In this document: positions 45,060 to 55,182 of the stretch, one piece after another
How positions within the stretch are numbered: the first letter of the stretch is position 1
Layout of the letters: the number at the start of each line of letters is the position of its first letter
From: Xanthobacter autotrophicus
Lineage (GTDB): Bacteria; Pseudomonadota; Alphaproteobacteria; Rhizobiales; Xanthobacteraceae
Length of the DNA stretch: 64,000 nt
Assembly (NCBI RefSeq): GCF_005871085.1
Contig: NZ_VAUP01000028.1
Coordinates: 310,001-374,000, forward strand
Direction: 5' to 3'
Made by a program: the position numbers and the translations under genes
The notes under the pieces: generated by a model
Seen by the model: the letters and a program-made list of their open reading frames with translations, nothing else
Databases searched by the model: none
Told to the model about the DNA's origin: nothing

Positions 45060-47753
45060 TCACAAGGCTGAGCATTCGCCCGAAAACTGCATGCGGACCG
45101 CCGTCAGGCCGGTCAGATCGATCGCCGCGCCGTCCTGGCGCTCGAAAACAAGAGTCCAGGTTGTGAAGGGCGTTGGGCGAAAGACATCATTGCGGAAACG
45201 CTCGACCGTGTCGGCTTCCACCAGCGGCGGTGAAACCTGATCCCGGTAGACGAAGACCCGGCTGAACTTCTTGCCGGAGAAGTCGACCCAGCGGGGCGAG
45301 GAACTGGGGCCACTCCGCACGCGGTCGCGGTAGATGCCGTTGGACGAGATGCGAACGAGGATCGGAACGGGCGATGTGACGCCCTCAGCATAGACACGGA
45401 TACGCGAGACGCGCACCCGTGCGAAATATTTGAATGCCGGGGAATCGTCAGGCACCGTAACCTCAACCCTGCGCTTGCCGACAACACCTTTCAGTTCAAC
45501 GGGATCGGAGACGACAATCTCGATATTGGTGGTCGTCGATGGCATTCCGGTCATCTGCTCGACCGCCTCGAGTTCAAAGGACCGGCCTGTGATCTGGCGG
45601 ACCTTGTTGCTGAAATCGTCGACGCTGTCGGTAATTCTCGGTAGCGTCGGCAAGGCTTCAAGCGGAATGAGCGAGAAATAGCAGAACGCCCGGCGATAGG
45701 CCTCCATCGCCAGGAACACGCCCCGCTTGGCTTCGACGACACGCTCGAACAGCGTGTTTTGAACGGTTTCGTCCTCGGCCACCTGCTCGCCGAGTTTTCC
45801 GACCCTCTGCTCCATCGTATCGAGCGCTTTGGCGGCCGATCGCTTGCGCAGGAGCGCCACCGCAAGGTCGGTGTTGGCCTTGGCGAGGGCAAGCCGCGCC
45901 ACGCTCATGGCCTGTCCGGCGACGAACAGCTTGCGGAACGCCAGGCGGTACTCGTTCGCGCCGGGGATCGACTTCACATCACCGCCGGCCAGGTTCTCGA
46001 ACATGTTCTCGACGTCGATCGCGAGGTTCTGCCACAGCTGCGCTCCCCCGGTCGCAATATCGATGCCGGCAGGCTCGACGGTTGAGAGGCTGTCGCCGAT
46101 CGAGCCTTCGGCGAGGTCGAGGAGTTCGGCGCTGCTCCGCTCCATGGCCTCCGCGGCCTCGCCGACTTCCTTCAGGCGCAAGGCGGCGTCGAAGATGCCC
46201 TTGGCATCGCCGGCCGCGCTTTCGACCCTGTCACGCATGTCATCGGCCTTGTCGCGGTCGGGCGCCGCGGCCGGTGGCGGATTGGCGCCGGCCTGATTGC
46301 GCGGCGGCAGCGGGTTGCCCTTGGGCAGAGATGGGGCGGCCTTGCCTTGCGCCCAGGAGGCGAACTGGTTGGCGTTCTGGTCAATCTTGTTCGACTTGGA
46401 GAGCTTGGCAAACGGGCCGCGGGCGGATTCGATCTTGCTGGCCCAGGACGAGAACGTCTGGCCTTTTACCAGCTTGGTCACGCTCTGGTCGGCACCGAGC
46501 ATCTTTCCGGCCTGCCCGGCGATTTGCGTGACGTCGCCGACGAACACCTGGCCGATCGCGCCGACGTCGCCGGCACCGACCACGATCGCCGGTACCTTGG
46601 AGAGAAGGGACAGCGAATTGGTCACGAGATCGACGGCCGCCGCCTGCATCTGCGCACGCTTCCAGCGTTCGATCTCCATGTCGAAGGTGGTTTTCGCCTG
46701 CTCCAGTGTCAGGCGCGTATTCAGCAACTGGCCCAGGATATCGGAGCGGGCTTCCTCGGCCTGATCACGGGTGCGGCGGGCCTGTGCCACGAGCCTGTCG
46801 TTGAGATCGAGCTCGTTGGCGCGGTCGGCAAGCATCCCCCGCGCGTCGTCGAGCCACTGCCTGTCCGATCGGGACGCCTGTCTCATGTCGGCAAAGCGCT
46901 GATCGCGACCCGTCAGCAGCTTGAGGCACTGGTCGGCCTGGTCCGCATAGACCGCATGGTCGAGCGCCGGAACCAGCACGCCGTTCTTTGCCTCACTGGA
47001 AAGAAGCGACACCGTGTCGTAGAGCGCGCGGGCCTGCAGCGCGAGTTCGGCCAGACTTTGGTTACCGGACAGGAGTTCGACGATCCAGAACAGCAGCTGG
47101 CGCGCATGGCCGGGATCCTCGGTGAAGCGCAGGCTCGCAAGCTGGAACTGTGTTTCCAGCAGCAGCGCCGGCTGTTCGCCCAGCCCGATGATGCCAAGGC
47201 CCGCATCCCCCGGATGCAGGCCTCTGAACACAGTTTCTCCCGGTTCCAGCACGACGGCCATGCAGAATTCTGCGTTCGAGGCGGGCGTGAGGTCATAGCC
47301 GATTTCGATGGGCATGCCCTCGGCGTCATTGACGACGAGGGTGATCGAAAGGGCAGATGCCTTGCCGCTTGCCGCCTCGACGATCTGCTGCGTCAGGAGG
47401 AGGAGACTGGGATCGGGCCGCGCGATCCTGTCGATGATCACGCCGGAGCGCGGGCCGACCTCGATCCGGCGGGCAATGATGAAGGCGGGCCTGTCCACGA
47501 TCAGGTCCTCGTCGAGGACAAGCACGTCGCAGCAGACCATCAGGTAGGGGGCGTCCGCCGCCTTTCGGGCGGCCTTGCGAACCCCGCTCCAGACCAGCAG
47601 CGGGTGTCGGTAGACGCCGGCACCGGGCTCGACCACCGTAAACGCCGGCAGGCCGAGCCGCTTGAGGGCGGCGTCCGCATAGAGCGTGGACCAGGGACGT
47701 GCCGTGCGTGTCCATAGTTGCGCGTCGGTCTGCTCGACCGTCTGCTCGGCCAT
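45060..47753 (-). CDS. 897-residue partner protein of the pore-former-like operon
   Basis: No named family that I can assign with confidence. The N-terminal 200 residues look beta-rich. A long helical region (about 250-480) includes a moderately hydrophobic run (VPAIVVGAGDVGAIGQVFVG). A Pro-rich hinge (about 480-500, PLPPRNQAGANPPPAA) precedes more helices, and the last 200 residues are beta-rich (FARVRVSRIRVYAEGV, VPILVRISSNGIYRDRV), loosely recalling the receptor-binding ends of Tc-type toxins. No signal peptide. Tight spacing (18 bases) to the upstream alpha-helical gene. Confidence 0.6.
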   Translation of the reverse strand: MAEQTVEQTDAQLWTRTARPWSTLYADAALKRLGLPAFTVVEPGAGVYRHPLLVWSGVRKAARKAADAPYLMVCCDVLVLDEDLIVDRPAFIIARRIEVGPRSGVIIDRIARPDPSLLLLTQQIVEAASGKASALSITLVVNDAEGMPIEIGYDLTPASNAEFCMAVVLEPGETVFRGLHPGDAGLGIIGLGEQPALLLETQFQLASLRFTEDPGHARQLLFWIVELLSGNQSLAELALQARALYDTVSLLSSEAKNGVLVPALDHAVYADQADQCLKLLTGRDQRFADMRQASRSDRQWLDDARGMLADRANELDLNDRLVAQARRTRDQAEEARSDILGQLLNTRLTLEQAKTTFDMEIERWKRAQMQAAAVDLVTNSLSLLSKVPAIVVGAGDVGAIGQVFVGDVTQIAGQAGKMLGADQSVTKLVKGQTFSSWASKIESARGPFAKLSKSNKIDQNANQFASWAQGKAAPSLPKGNPLPPRNQAGANPPPAAAPDRDKADDMRDRVESAAGDAKGIFDAALRLKEVGEAAEAMERSSAELLDLAEGSIGDSLSTVEPAGIDIATGGAQLWQNLAIDVENMFENLAGGDVKSIPGANEYRLAFRKLFVAGQAMSVARLALAKANTDLAVALLRKRSAAKALDTMEQRVGKLGEQVAEDETVQNTLFERVVEAKRGVFLAMEAYRRAFCYFSLIPLEALPTLPRITDSVDDFSNKVRQITGRSFELEAVEQMTGMPSTTTNIEIVVSDPVELKGVVGKRRVEVTVPDDSPAFKYFARVRVSRIRVYAEGVTSPVPILVRISSNGIYRDRVRSGPSSSPRWVDFSGKKFSRVFVYRDQVSPPLVEADTVERFRNDVFRPTPFTTWTLVFERQDGAAIDLTGLTAVRMQFSGECSAL

Positions 47754-47771
47754 GACCGTCTTCCCCTTCGC

Positions 47772-48986
47772 CTAGATCTTCTTGGTCATTGCTGCGTCCA
47801 TGGCCTTGGCCTGCTCAGCCATGGTCGAGGGGTTCGGGTCGATCTTGATGTAGGGCGCCTGGGTAAGAATGACCAAGTTGGGGTAGAGCGCCGCCCATTT
47901 CTTCTCGACATTGTTCAGGAGAGCCGTCAGGGCCCGATCGGAAATTAAGGGACTGTTGTTTGCAGCCGTGCCGGTGCGCACCGATGCCTTGAGAAAGCCG
48001 GCAATCGACTGGAGGTCGGATCCGAGCCCGTTCCAGGCGGTCTTGACCACCTGCACATGGCTGATGGCCAGCGCCGTGTAGCGGGAGGCATTGGCGACGG
48101 TGCGTTCGGCGAGGCGGCTCACGTCGCGCACACGCAGCGCCTTGTCGAGCTCCAAGCTCTTATCGGCGATATCCTTCCTGCGCTGCTCGACTTCCCGAAG
48201 GGTCTTGGTGGCGCGGTCGCCATAGACGCCGGCCACGACAACCGCAGCGATCAGGCCGATGGGCGGACCGACCCAGGCATAAGTGGGCGTTGTCGCGGCC
48301 ACAGCCACCTCGTGGTCGTATTGATCCTCGAGTTCTGCTTTCGCCTTTTGCAGCTGGGCCAGCGAGCCAGCCGTTTTCTCGTCGCCCTGAAGGGCGGCGA
48401 TGGTCGCGGACTGCAGACTGTGGTCGCTCTCGATCTCCCCCTGGGCCACCTCGAGCTTGCCCGCCGCGTCGCCGAGGTCGCCGGAGAATTTGCCGAGGCT
48501 CTTCTCCACGCGCAGGGTGCGGGCGACGGCCGCCTGGGCATCATCGCGCATGGCCTTGATCAGCTCTGCGGCGGCGTCCAGGTCACCGTCCTTCACCAGC
48601 TGCTCGACGACACCCATGAGGTCGCCTTCGCCCTTGACCGCGTTCTCCGCGAAGCGCTTCAGGTCGTTGCCCACGCCCAGCATGTCCGGCAGGCCATCGG
48701 TCATGAAGTCCTTGCAGGCCGTCTTGATCAGGGACAGGCCGGATTTCATGCTGGCGTAATAAGGCATCTCACCGAGACTGGCGTTTGCCAATACGATACG
48801 CAGGTCGGCATCGTCAGTCGGCAACCGCACGCCGTAGTTCAGATACACTTGCAGATAGTGCCAGCCCTGCTTCAGCGGGCTGAGCACCGGGTTGCCCTTC
48901 TCGTCGACCTTCGGCGAAACCAGCGCCTCCAGTTCGGCATGGCCGTCGTTGCCGTCCGCCGGCACGTCCTCGGATGGGTCGGGCAT
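47772..48986 (-). CDS. Putative alpha-pore-forming toxin (ClyA/Hbl/Xax-like)
   Basis: A 404-residue, mostly helical protein with a single hydrophobic hairpin-like stretch (YAWVGPPIGLIAAVVVAG) near residues 235-252 flanked by long amphipathic helices, the layout of alpha-helical pore-forming toxins such as XaxA or HblL. A long helix (about 170-225) precedes it. No signal peptide. The start MPDPSEDVPAD is taken because longer frames run into the upstream gene. Assignment is by architecture, not by a search. Confidence 0.55.
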   Translation of the reverse strand: MPDPSEDVPADGNDGHAELEALVSPKVDEKGNPVLSPLKQGWHYLQVYLNYGVRLPTDDADLRIVLANASLGEMPYYASMKSGLSLIKTACKDFMTDGLPDMLGVGNDLKRFAENAVKGEGDLMGVVEQLVKDGDLDAAAELIKAMRDDAQAAVARTLRVEKSLGKFSGDLGDAAGKLEVAQGEIESDHSLQSATIAALQGDEKTAGSLAQLQKAKAELEDQYDHEVAVAATTPTYAWVGPPIGLIAAVVVAGVYGDRATKTLREVEQRRKDIADKSLELDKALRVRDVSRLAERTVANASRYTALAISHVQVVKTAWNGLGSDLQSIAGFLKASVRTGTAANNSPLISDRALTALLNNVEKKWAALYPNLVILTQAPYIKIDPNPSTMAEQAKAMDAAMTKKI

Positions 48987-49014
48987 CGCCTTCAGCCTTT
49001 CGGTGTCTGTCGCC

Positions 49015-49845
49015 TCATTGCGGATGTGTGGTCCAGAGCTCGAGGCGCTGCATGGCGGGTCGCGCCCGTGTGCAATAGATTTGGCGAAGGGTTTCCCGGG
49101 TGGTTTCGTCGGCCCGGACAATTTGGGGTAACGCGCTTTCGATCAATCCGACACCCACATTGAGATCATTGTGGCGGTCGACGAGAAAGCCGTGGAGTGC
49201 GTTGATGCGCTGGAGAATGTGTTGCGATGCAACGACTTCCGACTGATGCAGACGCGCCGCCATTGCGTTCGCGTTGGCGATGGCGGCTTCCGTATTGATC
49301 CGCGCGATCGCCACGTTGGCGGCGTCCATGTTAGCCTTCAGCGGGTTGTAGATGCCGAGCGAAAGTGCCGTCAAAAACCCGTTCTTGAAGCCTTCGCCGC
49401 CCTTCAGTTGTTCCCGGGCGGCGCGAAGCATCGCTTCATGTCCGACCCGCAAGGCGCCAAGCAATTCAATCTGGCGGTTCGCTTCCTCAATGCTGCGCAG
49501 ATCGTCGTCGATGGCGCGCTGGACAGTCCCGCTTAAGTCTGTCGCCTCGCTGGACGCCTGCAATGAGACCGACAGACATCGATTGGCGGCATCGCGCGCG
49601 GCGCTCAACTTTTGTGCGAGTTCGCCAAGTAGTACATGTATCAGGTTGCCCCCCGGCGAAGGCGTCGCGTCGACCAGATTCCATTGCTGGAGCGCGCTCG
49701 GAACAAGCGCTGCCCGCAATTCGTGGAGTTCGTTCTTCAGGATGGGCAGAAGAGCCGAAAACTTCGCGAACAATTCCGACGCAAGTCCGGCCCGGCCCGG
49801 CCCGCCTTCGGCAATCCATTGCTCATAGGCTGAAATTTCGATCAT
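49015..49845 (-). CDS. Helical component, first gene of the toxin-like operon
   Basis: A 276-residue all-helical protein (MIEISAYEQWIAEGG onward) with a short hydrophobic hairpin-like segment (FLTALSLGIYNPL) at about 160-175 between long coiled helices. It could be the second (XaxB-like) component of a binary pore former. An AT-rich promoter region lies upstream. No signal peptide. Confidence 0.55.
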   Translation of the reverse strand: MIEISAYEQWIAEGGPGRAGLASELFAKFSALLPILKNELHELRAALVPSALQQWNLVDATPSPGGNLIHVLLGELAQKLSAARDAANRCLSVSLQASSEATDLSGTVQRAIDDDLRSIEEANRQIELLGALRVGHEAMLRAAREQLKGGEGFKNGFLTALSLGIYNPLKANMDAANVAIARINTEAAIANANAMAARLHQSEVVASQHILQRINALHGFLVDRHNDLNVGVGLIESALPQIVRADETTRETLRQIYCTRARPAMQRLELWTTHPQ

Positions 49846-50238
49846 GGCGCACCGAAAACACAACATAATCGATCAATGGAGCTGTTCAGTCGGACGCTAT
49901 ATTGAATCTGATCAGTTGTTATTATCTGAAGTATTTATATTATTTCATTATTCTTATTGAAATATAATGTTGCAGAAAGCCTCAAGGGAGGCAAGCGCTC
50001 ATTTTTGAATTTCGGCCGAAATTTCCTTCAGCTCAGAGGGTCGTCGGGCTTTGATGCAGCGTCAGGATACAGTCAAAAGCTGAGATGTACATTGTTACCT
50101 CTGATCTGCCGTTGGTGTCTGTGGTCTCTAACGCCAACTATGGACGATGAACATGAGACAACCATGGGATTGATGGAGTTGCGCGCGCTTGTTGGGATGA
50201 CATACAACGCGAATATTTGCACCATATGTTTTCGGTGC
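49846..50238. other. AT-rich upstream region of the toxin-like operon
   Basis: About 390 bases with markedly lower GC than either side, containing TATAAT-like hexamers in both orientations. No credible gene. Probably the operon promoter; also a mark of foreign origin. Confidence 0.5.
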
Positions 50239-50515
50239 TCAGTCCGCTTTCAGTTCATCCGGTGTCACCACGGGCGTCGTGGGCTCGGTCGGAGACGGGG
50301 CAAGCCTGGGGCGCGATAGGGCGATGGCGTCCTGTGAAATCGCATCACCGTGCCCCGGATGCCGATGGCTGCGGCGGCAGATGGACACGCAAGGTGGTAT
50401 GGCGGGACGCCGCCTCCCGATGCCTTGCCTCTGGAACCGCACGTCGATGGCGATCCCCGGCGTGTCGCGCCTCAGCTTGCCTGTCGCGGCAGTGCAAGCC
50501 AGAAGGGCCGCAGTT
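50239..50515 (-). pseudogene. Decayed TacT-like GNAT toxin
   Basis: The minus strand is collinear with the intact tacT at 42713-43204, including the C-terminal TEPTTPVVTPDEL (compare SEPTTLMVTLDEL) and a well-matched stretch around 50475-50505. Frameshifts and the loss of the start show it is inactive. It abuts the xoxF 3' end. Confidence 0.8.
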
Positions 50516-50562
50516 CGAAGGTGTCGCTTCCTGGGTCCAAGCTCCGGCGGGCGCGCGCGATC

Positions 50563-52386
50563 TTACAGCCCGTCAGGCAGAGCGAAGACGGTGAGCTGGC
50601 CGCCCAACGCCGTGTAGCTGTTCAGGGCGGCGTAGGCGTCCTTGGCGCCGGAGCCGGCGTCGGGGTCGGCGAGGCCCGCGGCGAGGCCGATGCCGGCCCA
50701 GCCGCCGATCCCCGATAGCACCGCCACATATTGCCGGCCGCGATGGGTATAGGTCATGACGTTGCCGACGATGCCGGACGGCGTCTTGAAGCGGTAAAGC
50801 TCCTTGCCGGTGGCCGCGTCCACGGCCTTCAGGTAGCCCTCCAGCGTCCCGTAGAACACCACGCCGCCGGCGGTGGCGAGGGCACCGGACCAGACCGAGA
50901 ACCGCTCCGGCACGGACCAGGCGACGAGGCCTTTCACATTGTCCCACGCCATGAAACTGCCGGTCCGCCCGTCACCGCCGGGGGCCGGATACATGGTGAG
51001 AGTCGCGCCCACATAGGGCTGGCCCGGCGTGTAGGTCACATGGAACGGCTCGTAGTCCATGCACAAATGGTTGGTGGGCACGTAGAACAGGCCGGTCAGC
51101 GGGGAATAGGCCGCCGGCTGCTGGTTCTTGGCGCCGAGGGCGGCGGGGCAGATGCCGGTATAGGTCTCGTCCTCGCCCTTGGCCTCGGTGCCGTGGGCTG
51201 GGTCGAGGATGGGGCGGCCGTAGGTGGGCCTCACCTTGTCCATGTCGATGCCGGTGGCCCAGTTCACGGTCGGGTCAAACTTTTCCGCCACCAGAAGCGC
51301 GCCGGTGGTGCGGTCGAGGGTATAGGCGAAGCCGTTTCGGTCGAAATGGGTGAGCAGCTTGCGCGTGCGGCCGTCCACCAGCTGATCGGTGAGGATCATC
51401 TCGTTGACGCCGTCGAAGTCCCACTGGTCGTGGGGCGTCATCTGGTAGACCCACCGGGCGACCCCGGTGTCGGCATCGCGGGCGAAGATGGTGTCGGACC
51501 ATTTGTTGTCGCCGGGGCGCTGCGACGGGTTCCAGGTGGAGGGATTGGCGCTGCCGTAATAGACGAGGTTCAGCCCGGGATCGTAGGCGAACCAGCCCCA
51601 GGGGGCGCCGCCGCCGATCTTCCATTGGTCGCCCTGCCAGCTCTTCAGCGACGAATCGGCGCCCACCGGCTTGCCCAACTCGGTGGTTTTCTCAGGATCC
51701 AGCAGCATGTCAGCATCGGGGCCGGTGCTGTAGGCGCGCCAGGCGAGGGTGCCGTCCTTGAGGTTGTAGGCGCTGATGTGCCCGCGCGCGCCGAACTCGG
51801 CGCCGGCGATGCCGACGATCAGCTTGTCCTTCACCGGCATGACGGTGGCGGTGTTGGATTCGCCCTTCTTCGGATCGCCGTTCGCCACTTTCCAACGCAC
51901 CGCGCCGGTCCTGGCGTCGAGGGCTACGACGGTCGTGTCAGCCTGATGCAGGAACACCATGCCCTCGGCAAAGGCGAGGCCGCGATTGATGAGATCGCAG
52001 CACATGATGGCGGTGACGGAGCGGTCCTGTTTGGGCTCGTACTTCCACAGGATGCGGCCGTCGTGATCGAGATCCAGCGCGTAGACGATGTTGGGGAAGG
52101 GGGTGTGCACATACATCACCCCGTCCACCACCAGCGGGCTGCCTTCGTGGCCGCGCAGCACGCCGGTGGAGAAGGTCCAGGCCACTGCCAGCTTGCCCAC
52201 GTTGGCGGCAGTGATCTGGTCAAGGCGGGAATAGCGCGTGTTGGCGTAATCGACCGTCTGGAGCACCTGGCCCGAGGGATCGGCGATGCGCTTTTGCACA
52301 TCCTCGTTGGCATGGGCCGCGCCCAGTGCGAGGAGCGCGCCGGCGAGAGTTGCGGCGAGAGATTTTGCTGTCACCATCGCTCGCAT
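50563..52386 (-). CDS. xoxF: Lanthanide-dependent methanol dehydrogenase
   Basis: PQQ-dependent periplasmic alcohol dehydrogenase of 607 residues with an N-terminal signal peptide (cut near AHANEDV). The vicinal disulfide Cys129-Cys130 (IMCCD), GAEFGARG (Glu197), NPST (Asn281) and WDFDGVNE (Asp323, Asp325) are present. The second Asp of the D-x-D pair coordinates the lanthanide and is Ala in calcium-type MxaF, so this is XoxF. No xoxG or xoxJ lies beside it. Either of two in-frame ATGs (52386, 52377) may start it. Confidence 0.95.
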   Translation of the reverse strand: MRAMVTAKSLAATLAGALLALGAAHANEDVQKRIADPSGQVLQTVDYANTRYSRLDQITAANVGKLAVAWTFSTGVLRGHEGSPLVVDGVMYVHTPFPNIVYALDLDHDGRILWKYEPKQDRSVTAIMCCDLINRGLAFAEGMVFLHQADTTVVALDARTGAVRWKVANGDPKKGESNTATVMPVKDKLIVGIAGAEFGARGHISAYNLKDGTLAWRAYSTGPDADMLLDPEKTTELGKPVGADSSLKSWQGDQWKIGGGAPWGWFAYDPGLNLVYYGSANPSTWNPSQRPGDNKWSDTIFARDADTGVARWVYQMTPHDQWDFDGVNEMILTDQLVDGRTRKLLTHFDRNGFAYTLDRTTGALLVAEKFDPTVNWATGIDMDKVRPTYGRPILDPAHGTEAKGEDETYTGICPAALGAKNQQPAAYSPLTGLFYVPTNHLCMDYEPFHVTYTPGQPYVGATLTMYPAPGGDGRTGSFMAWDNVKGLVAWSVPERFSVWSGALATAGGVVFYGTLEGYLKAVDAATGKELYRFKTPSGIVGNVMTYTHRGRQYVAVLSGIGGWAGIGLAAGLADPDAGSGAKDAYAALNSYTALGGQLTVFALPDGL

Positions 52387-52609
52387 GTGCGTCTCCTACG
52401 GCTCCGGAGAGCCGGGCCGGCCGGCTCATCCCCTCGCGCCATTGGATACCATGCGATGGGCCGAGGTGAACCCGCATGAGCGCCATGGGTCGGCTTGCTT
52501 TCGCGGCGCATCGGGCGTGACGCTAGGGCGTCACCAATCCGCCGCAGCGCCCAGGCAGAGCGCAAGGCAGGTCTGGGGTCGAAGTCCTGGTGAGTCGGGA
52601 GAACAGATC

Positions 52610-53239
52610 ATGCAGTCCCTGTGTCCTACGGTGGCCGTTCCGGGCTTTGCCCTCGGTTTGCTCCTGCTGGCCTGCGCGCCCGCTGCCGCCAAGGACCAGC
52701 CCTCGTTCGACTGTCGTGCCGCCTCGGCGGAGGCCGAGCAGATCGTCTGCGCCGATGCCGCCCTGATGGCGCTCGACCAACGGCTCGCGCGCCGTTACGC
52801 GGCGGCGCTCGCCATCGTGGAAAAGCTGGACAGCGGCAGCAAGGAGGCCGTCGCGACACTGCGCGCCACCCAGCGCGGCTGGATTTCCGGGCGTAACGAC
52901 TGCTGGAAAGCGCAGGACAAGCCAGCCTGCGTGAAGCAGGAATACCTGCGCCGCGAGGGCGATCTCGTCGCCCGCTACATGCTTGAGAAGCCAACCGCGA
53001 TCGCCTCCTTTGCCTGCGAAGGCAATCCCGCCAATGAAGTGACGGTCTATTTCTTCGACACGCAGCAGCCGAGCGTCCGGCTCGAATATGGTGACGCCAT
53101 CGATACCGGCGCGCTGGCGCTGTCCGCCTCCGGCGCGCGCTATGACGCGAGCTTCGGCCGCCTTCTGTGGATCAAGGGAAACGAGGCCACTTTCGTTTGG
53201 GAGGAAGGCAAGGACATGACGTGCAGACTGACGAAGTGA
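52610..53239 (+). CDS. LprI-like N-terminus with MliC-like C-terminus: lysozyme inhibitor-like protein
   Basis: A 209-residue exported protein. A signal peptide (VPGFALGLLLLACAPAAAKD) is followed by a DUF1311/LprI segment (FDCRAASAEAEQIVCADAAL, four Cys) and a C-terminal MliC-like domain (ASFACEGNPANEVTVYFF to CRL). It probably blocks lysozyme at the cell envelope. Divergent from xoxF. Confidence 0.78.
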   Translation: MQSLCPTVAVPGFALGLLLLACAPAAAKDQPSFDCRAASAEAEQIVCADAALMALDQRLARRYAAALAIVEKLDSGSKEAVATLRATQRGWISGRNDCWKAQDKPACVKQEYLRREGDLVARYMLEKPTAIASFACEGNPANEVTVYFFDTQQPSVRLEYGDAIDTGALALSASGARYDASFGRLLWIKGNEATFVWEEGKDMTCRLTK

Positions 53240-53492
53240 GGCGTTGGAGCCTCTAACTCGCCGCTCGCACGCCAAGTGGTGCGTGCGAGAGGGATGGGTG
53301 AAGGCGGACGGGCGGGGGTGACGGGCGGTTTCCGCTCCACGCTGTTCGCGCGGCACCCTGCAACCTGGGCCGGTACCGGGCGCCATCGGGCGGCGCTCGG
53401 CCGCATCCGCCACCTGAGGCGGGGCTTGCGCAGTCGCTCCAGGATGCGGAGAAGGGCAGGGTTCGTCCGTCGCGGCGCATAAGGAGCAGGAC

Positions 53493-55181
53493 TTGAACGG
53501 GAGCGGGATGTCGCCCAACGGATCGAACCAGAAACCGGGCCAAGAGCCGAGCAAGGAAGCCAGCAGGCGTTCGAGCCAGGCGCGGACCATCGGCATCGCC
53601 TCGGCGATCTGGGGCGCATCGATCTTCCTCAGCCGCATCCTCGGGCTGGTGCGCGAGCAGATCATCGGCCGCACCCTCGGAGCGAGCCGGCAGGCGGACC
53701 TCTACTTCGCCTCCTTCACCCTGCCGGATTTTCTCAATTACCTGCTGGCGGCTGGCGCGCTGTCCATCGTCTTCATCCCCATCTTCGTCAAATATCTGGA
53801 GGCGGGGGACACCAGGCGCGGCTGGGAAGCCTTCAGCGTCATCGCCAATTTTATTGTCGTGGTCGGCTCGCTCGCCATCGCGCTGATGATGGTCTTCGCC
53901 CGGCCGCTGGCCACCCTCGTGGCGCCGGGCTTCACCGAGGCGGCGGAGGTGGACGAACTGGTGCGCCTCATGCGCATCATCCTGCCGGCGCAGTTCTTCC
54001 ACATCCTCGGCGGCCTGCTCTCGGCGGCGCTGATGGCGCAGGACCGCCATGCCCTGCCGGCGCTGGCGCCGCTGATCTATTCGGGCTGCATCATCCTCGG
54101 CGGCCTCGTGGGCGCGTATTATCCGGAGCTGGGCGCGGAGGGCTTCGCCTGGGGCGTGCTCGCCGGCTCCATCCTCGGCCCCTTCGCCCTGCCATTGTTC
54201 GGCTGCCTCAAGACGCACATGCGCTGGCACGCGGCGCTGTCGCTGCGCAGCCCTGACCTCCACCGCTATCTGCTGCTGTCGCTGCCGATCATGATCGGCT
54301 TCTCGATTGTGGTGGTGGACGAGTGGATCATCAAGAACCAGGCCTCCTTCCTCGCCGCAGGCGCGCTGGCGCAGCTGCAATACGGCCGCACGCTCATGAA
54401 GGTGCCCATCGGCATCTTCGGCATGGCGCTGGGCGTCGCCTCCTATCCCACCATCAGCCGCCTCGTTGCGGCGGGGGATGTGGTGGAGGCCTATGGCGTG
54501 CTCTCGCGCGCCATTCGGCTGATGCTGGTGGCGATCCTCGCGGCGGGCGTGTGCCTCATCGTAGCCGGCTATGAAGCGGTCTATCTGATCTGGGGGATGT
54601 TCGGGTCGCGCTTCACGGCGGCGGACGCCCTGGAGACCTCGCGGATTCTGGCGCTGCTGACCCTCGGCATCGGCGGTTGGGCGGCGCAGAGCGTGATCAG
54701 CCGCGGCTTTTACGCGCTCGGCTCCACATGGCTGCCGACGCTGGTGGGCACGGCGGTGACCTTCGCCATGATCCCGCTCTATGTGGTGCTGCGCGAACGC
54801 TTCGGCGCGGAAGGTCTGGCGGTGGCCAGCTCCACCGCGATCCTCGCCTATGTCTTCCTGCTGGGCTGGCTGCAGCGCCGGCGGTTCGTGAAGGAGGCGG
54901 CGGCGCGGGGGGCGGTGCTTTCTGCCGCGCCGGGCATGCTCTCCGGCGTCTGGCGGCTCAGCCTTGCGGCGGTGGTCGCCATCGGGGTGGGCCTCGCCCT
55001 GCGCATGGGGCTTGTGGCGATCCTGCCGGGCAACGGCGTGATCGCCATTCTCGTCCGCGGGGCGGTGCTGTGCCTTGCCGGTATCGGTGTCTATGCGGTG
55101 GCGGCGTGGGCGCTCGGCATCACCGAGCTGCGCGAGGTGGCGCAGAAGGTAGGCCGGGCGCTACGCGGGCGCAGGAGCTGA
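53493..55181 (+). CDS. murJ: Lipid II flippase, MurJ/MviN family
   Basis: About 14 transmembrane helices over 562 residues with the family N-terminus SRILGLVREQIIGRTLG and TLPDFLNYLLAAGALS. It moves lipid-linked peptidoglycan precursor across the inner membrane. The TTG start has a perfect AAGGAG site at 53481; an ATG five codons on is possible. Some MurJ-like proteins of polysaccharide clusters look similar. Confidence 0.88.
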   Translation: MNGSGMSPNGSNQKPGQEPSKEASRRSSQARTIGIASAIWGASIFLSRILGLVREQIIGRTLGASRQADLYFASFTLPDFLNYLLAAGALSIVFIPIFVKYLEAGDTRRGWEAFSVIANFIVVVGSLAIALMMVFARPLATLVAPGFTEAAEVDELVRLMRIILPAQFFHILGGLLSAALMAQDRHALPALAPLIYSGCIILGGLVGAYYPELGAEGFAWGVLAGSILGPFALPLFGCLKTHMRWHAALSLRSPDLHRYLLLSLPIMIGFSIVVVDEWIIKNQASFLAAGALAQLQYGRTLMKVPIGIFGMALGVASYPTISRLVAAGDVVEAYGVLSRAIRLMLVAILAAGVCLIVAGYEAVYLIWGMFGSRFTAADALETSRILALLTLGIGGWAAQSVISRGFYALGSTWLPTLVGTAVTFAMIPLYVVLRERFGAEGLAVASSTAILAYVFLLGWLQRRRFVKEAAARGAVLSAAPGMLSGVWRLSLAAVVAIGVGLALRMGLVAILPGNGVIAILVRGAVLCLAGIGVYAVAAWALGITELREVAQKVGRALRGRRS

Positions 55182-55182
55182 T

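Noticed and set aside
46347-47717. Plus-strand frame of 456 codons opposite the 897-residue gene
   Set aside because: Low-complexity shadow without motifs; spacing and codon use favour the minus-strand operon.
49957-50319. Plus-strand frame of 120 codons upstream of the toxin-like operon
   Set aside because: Runs from an AT-rich leader into the tacT remnant; no motif and mixed composition.
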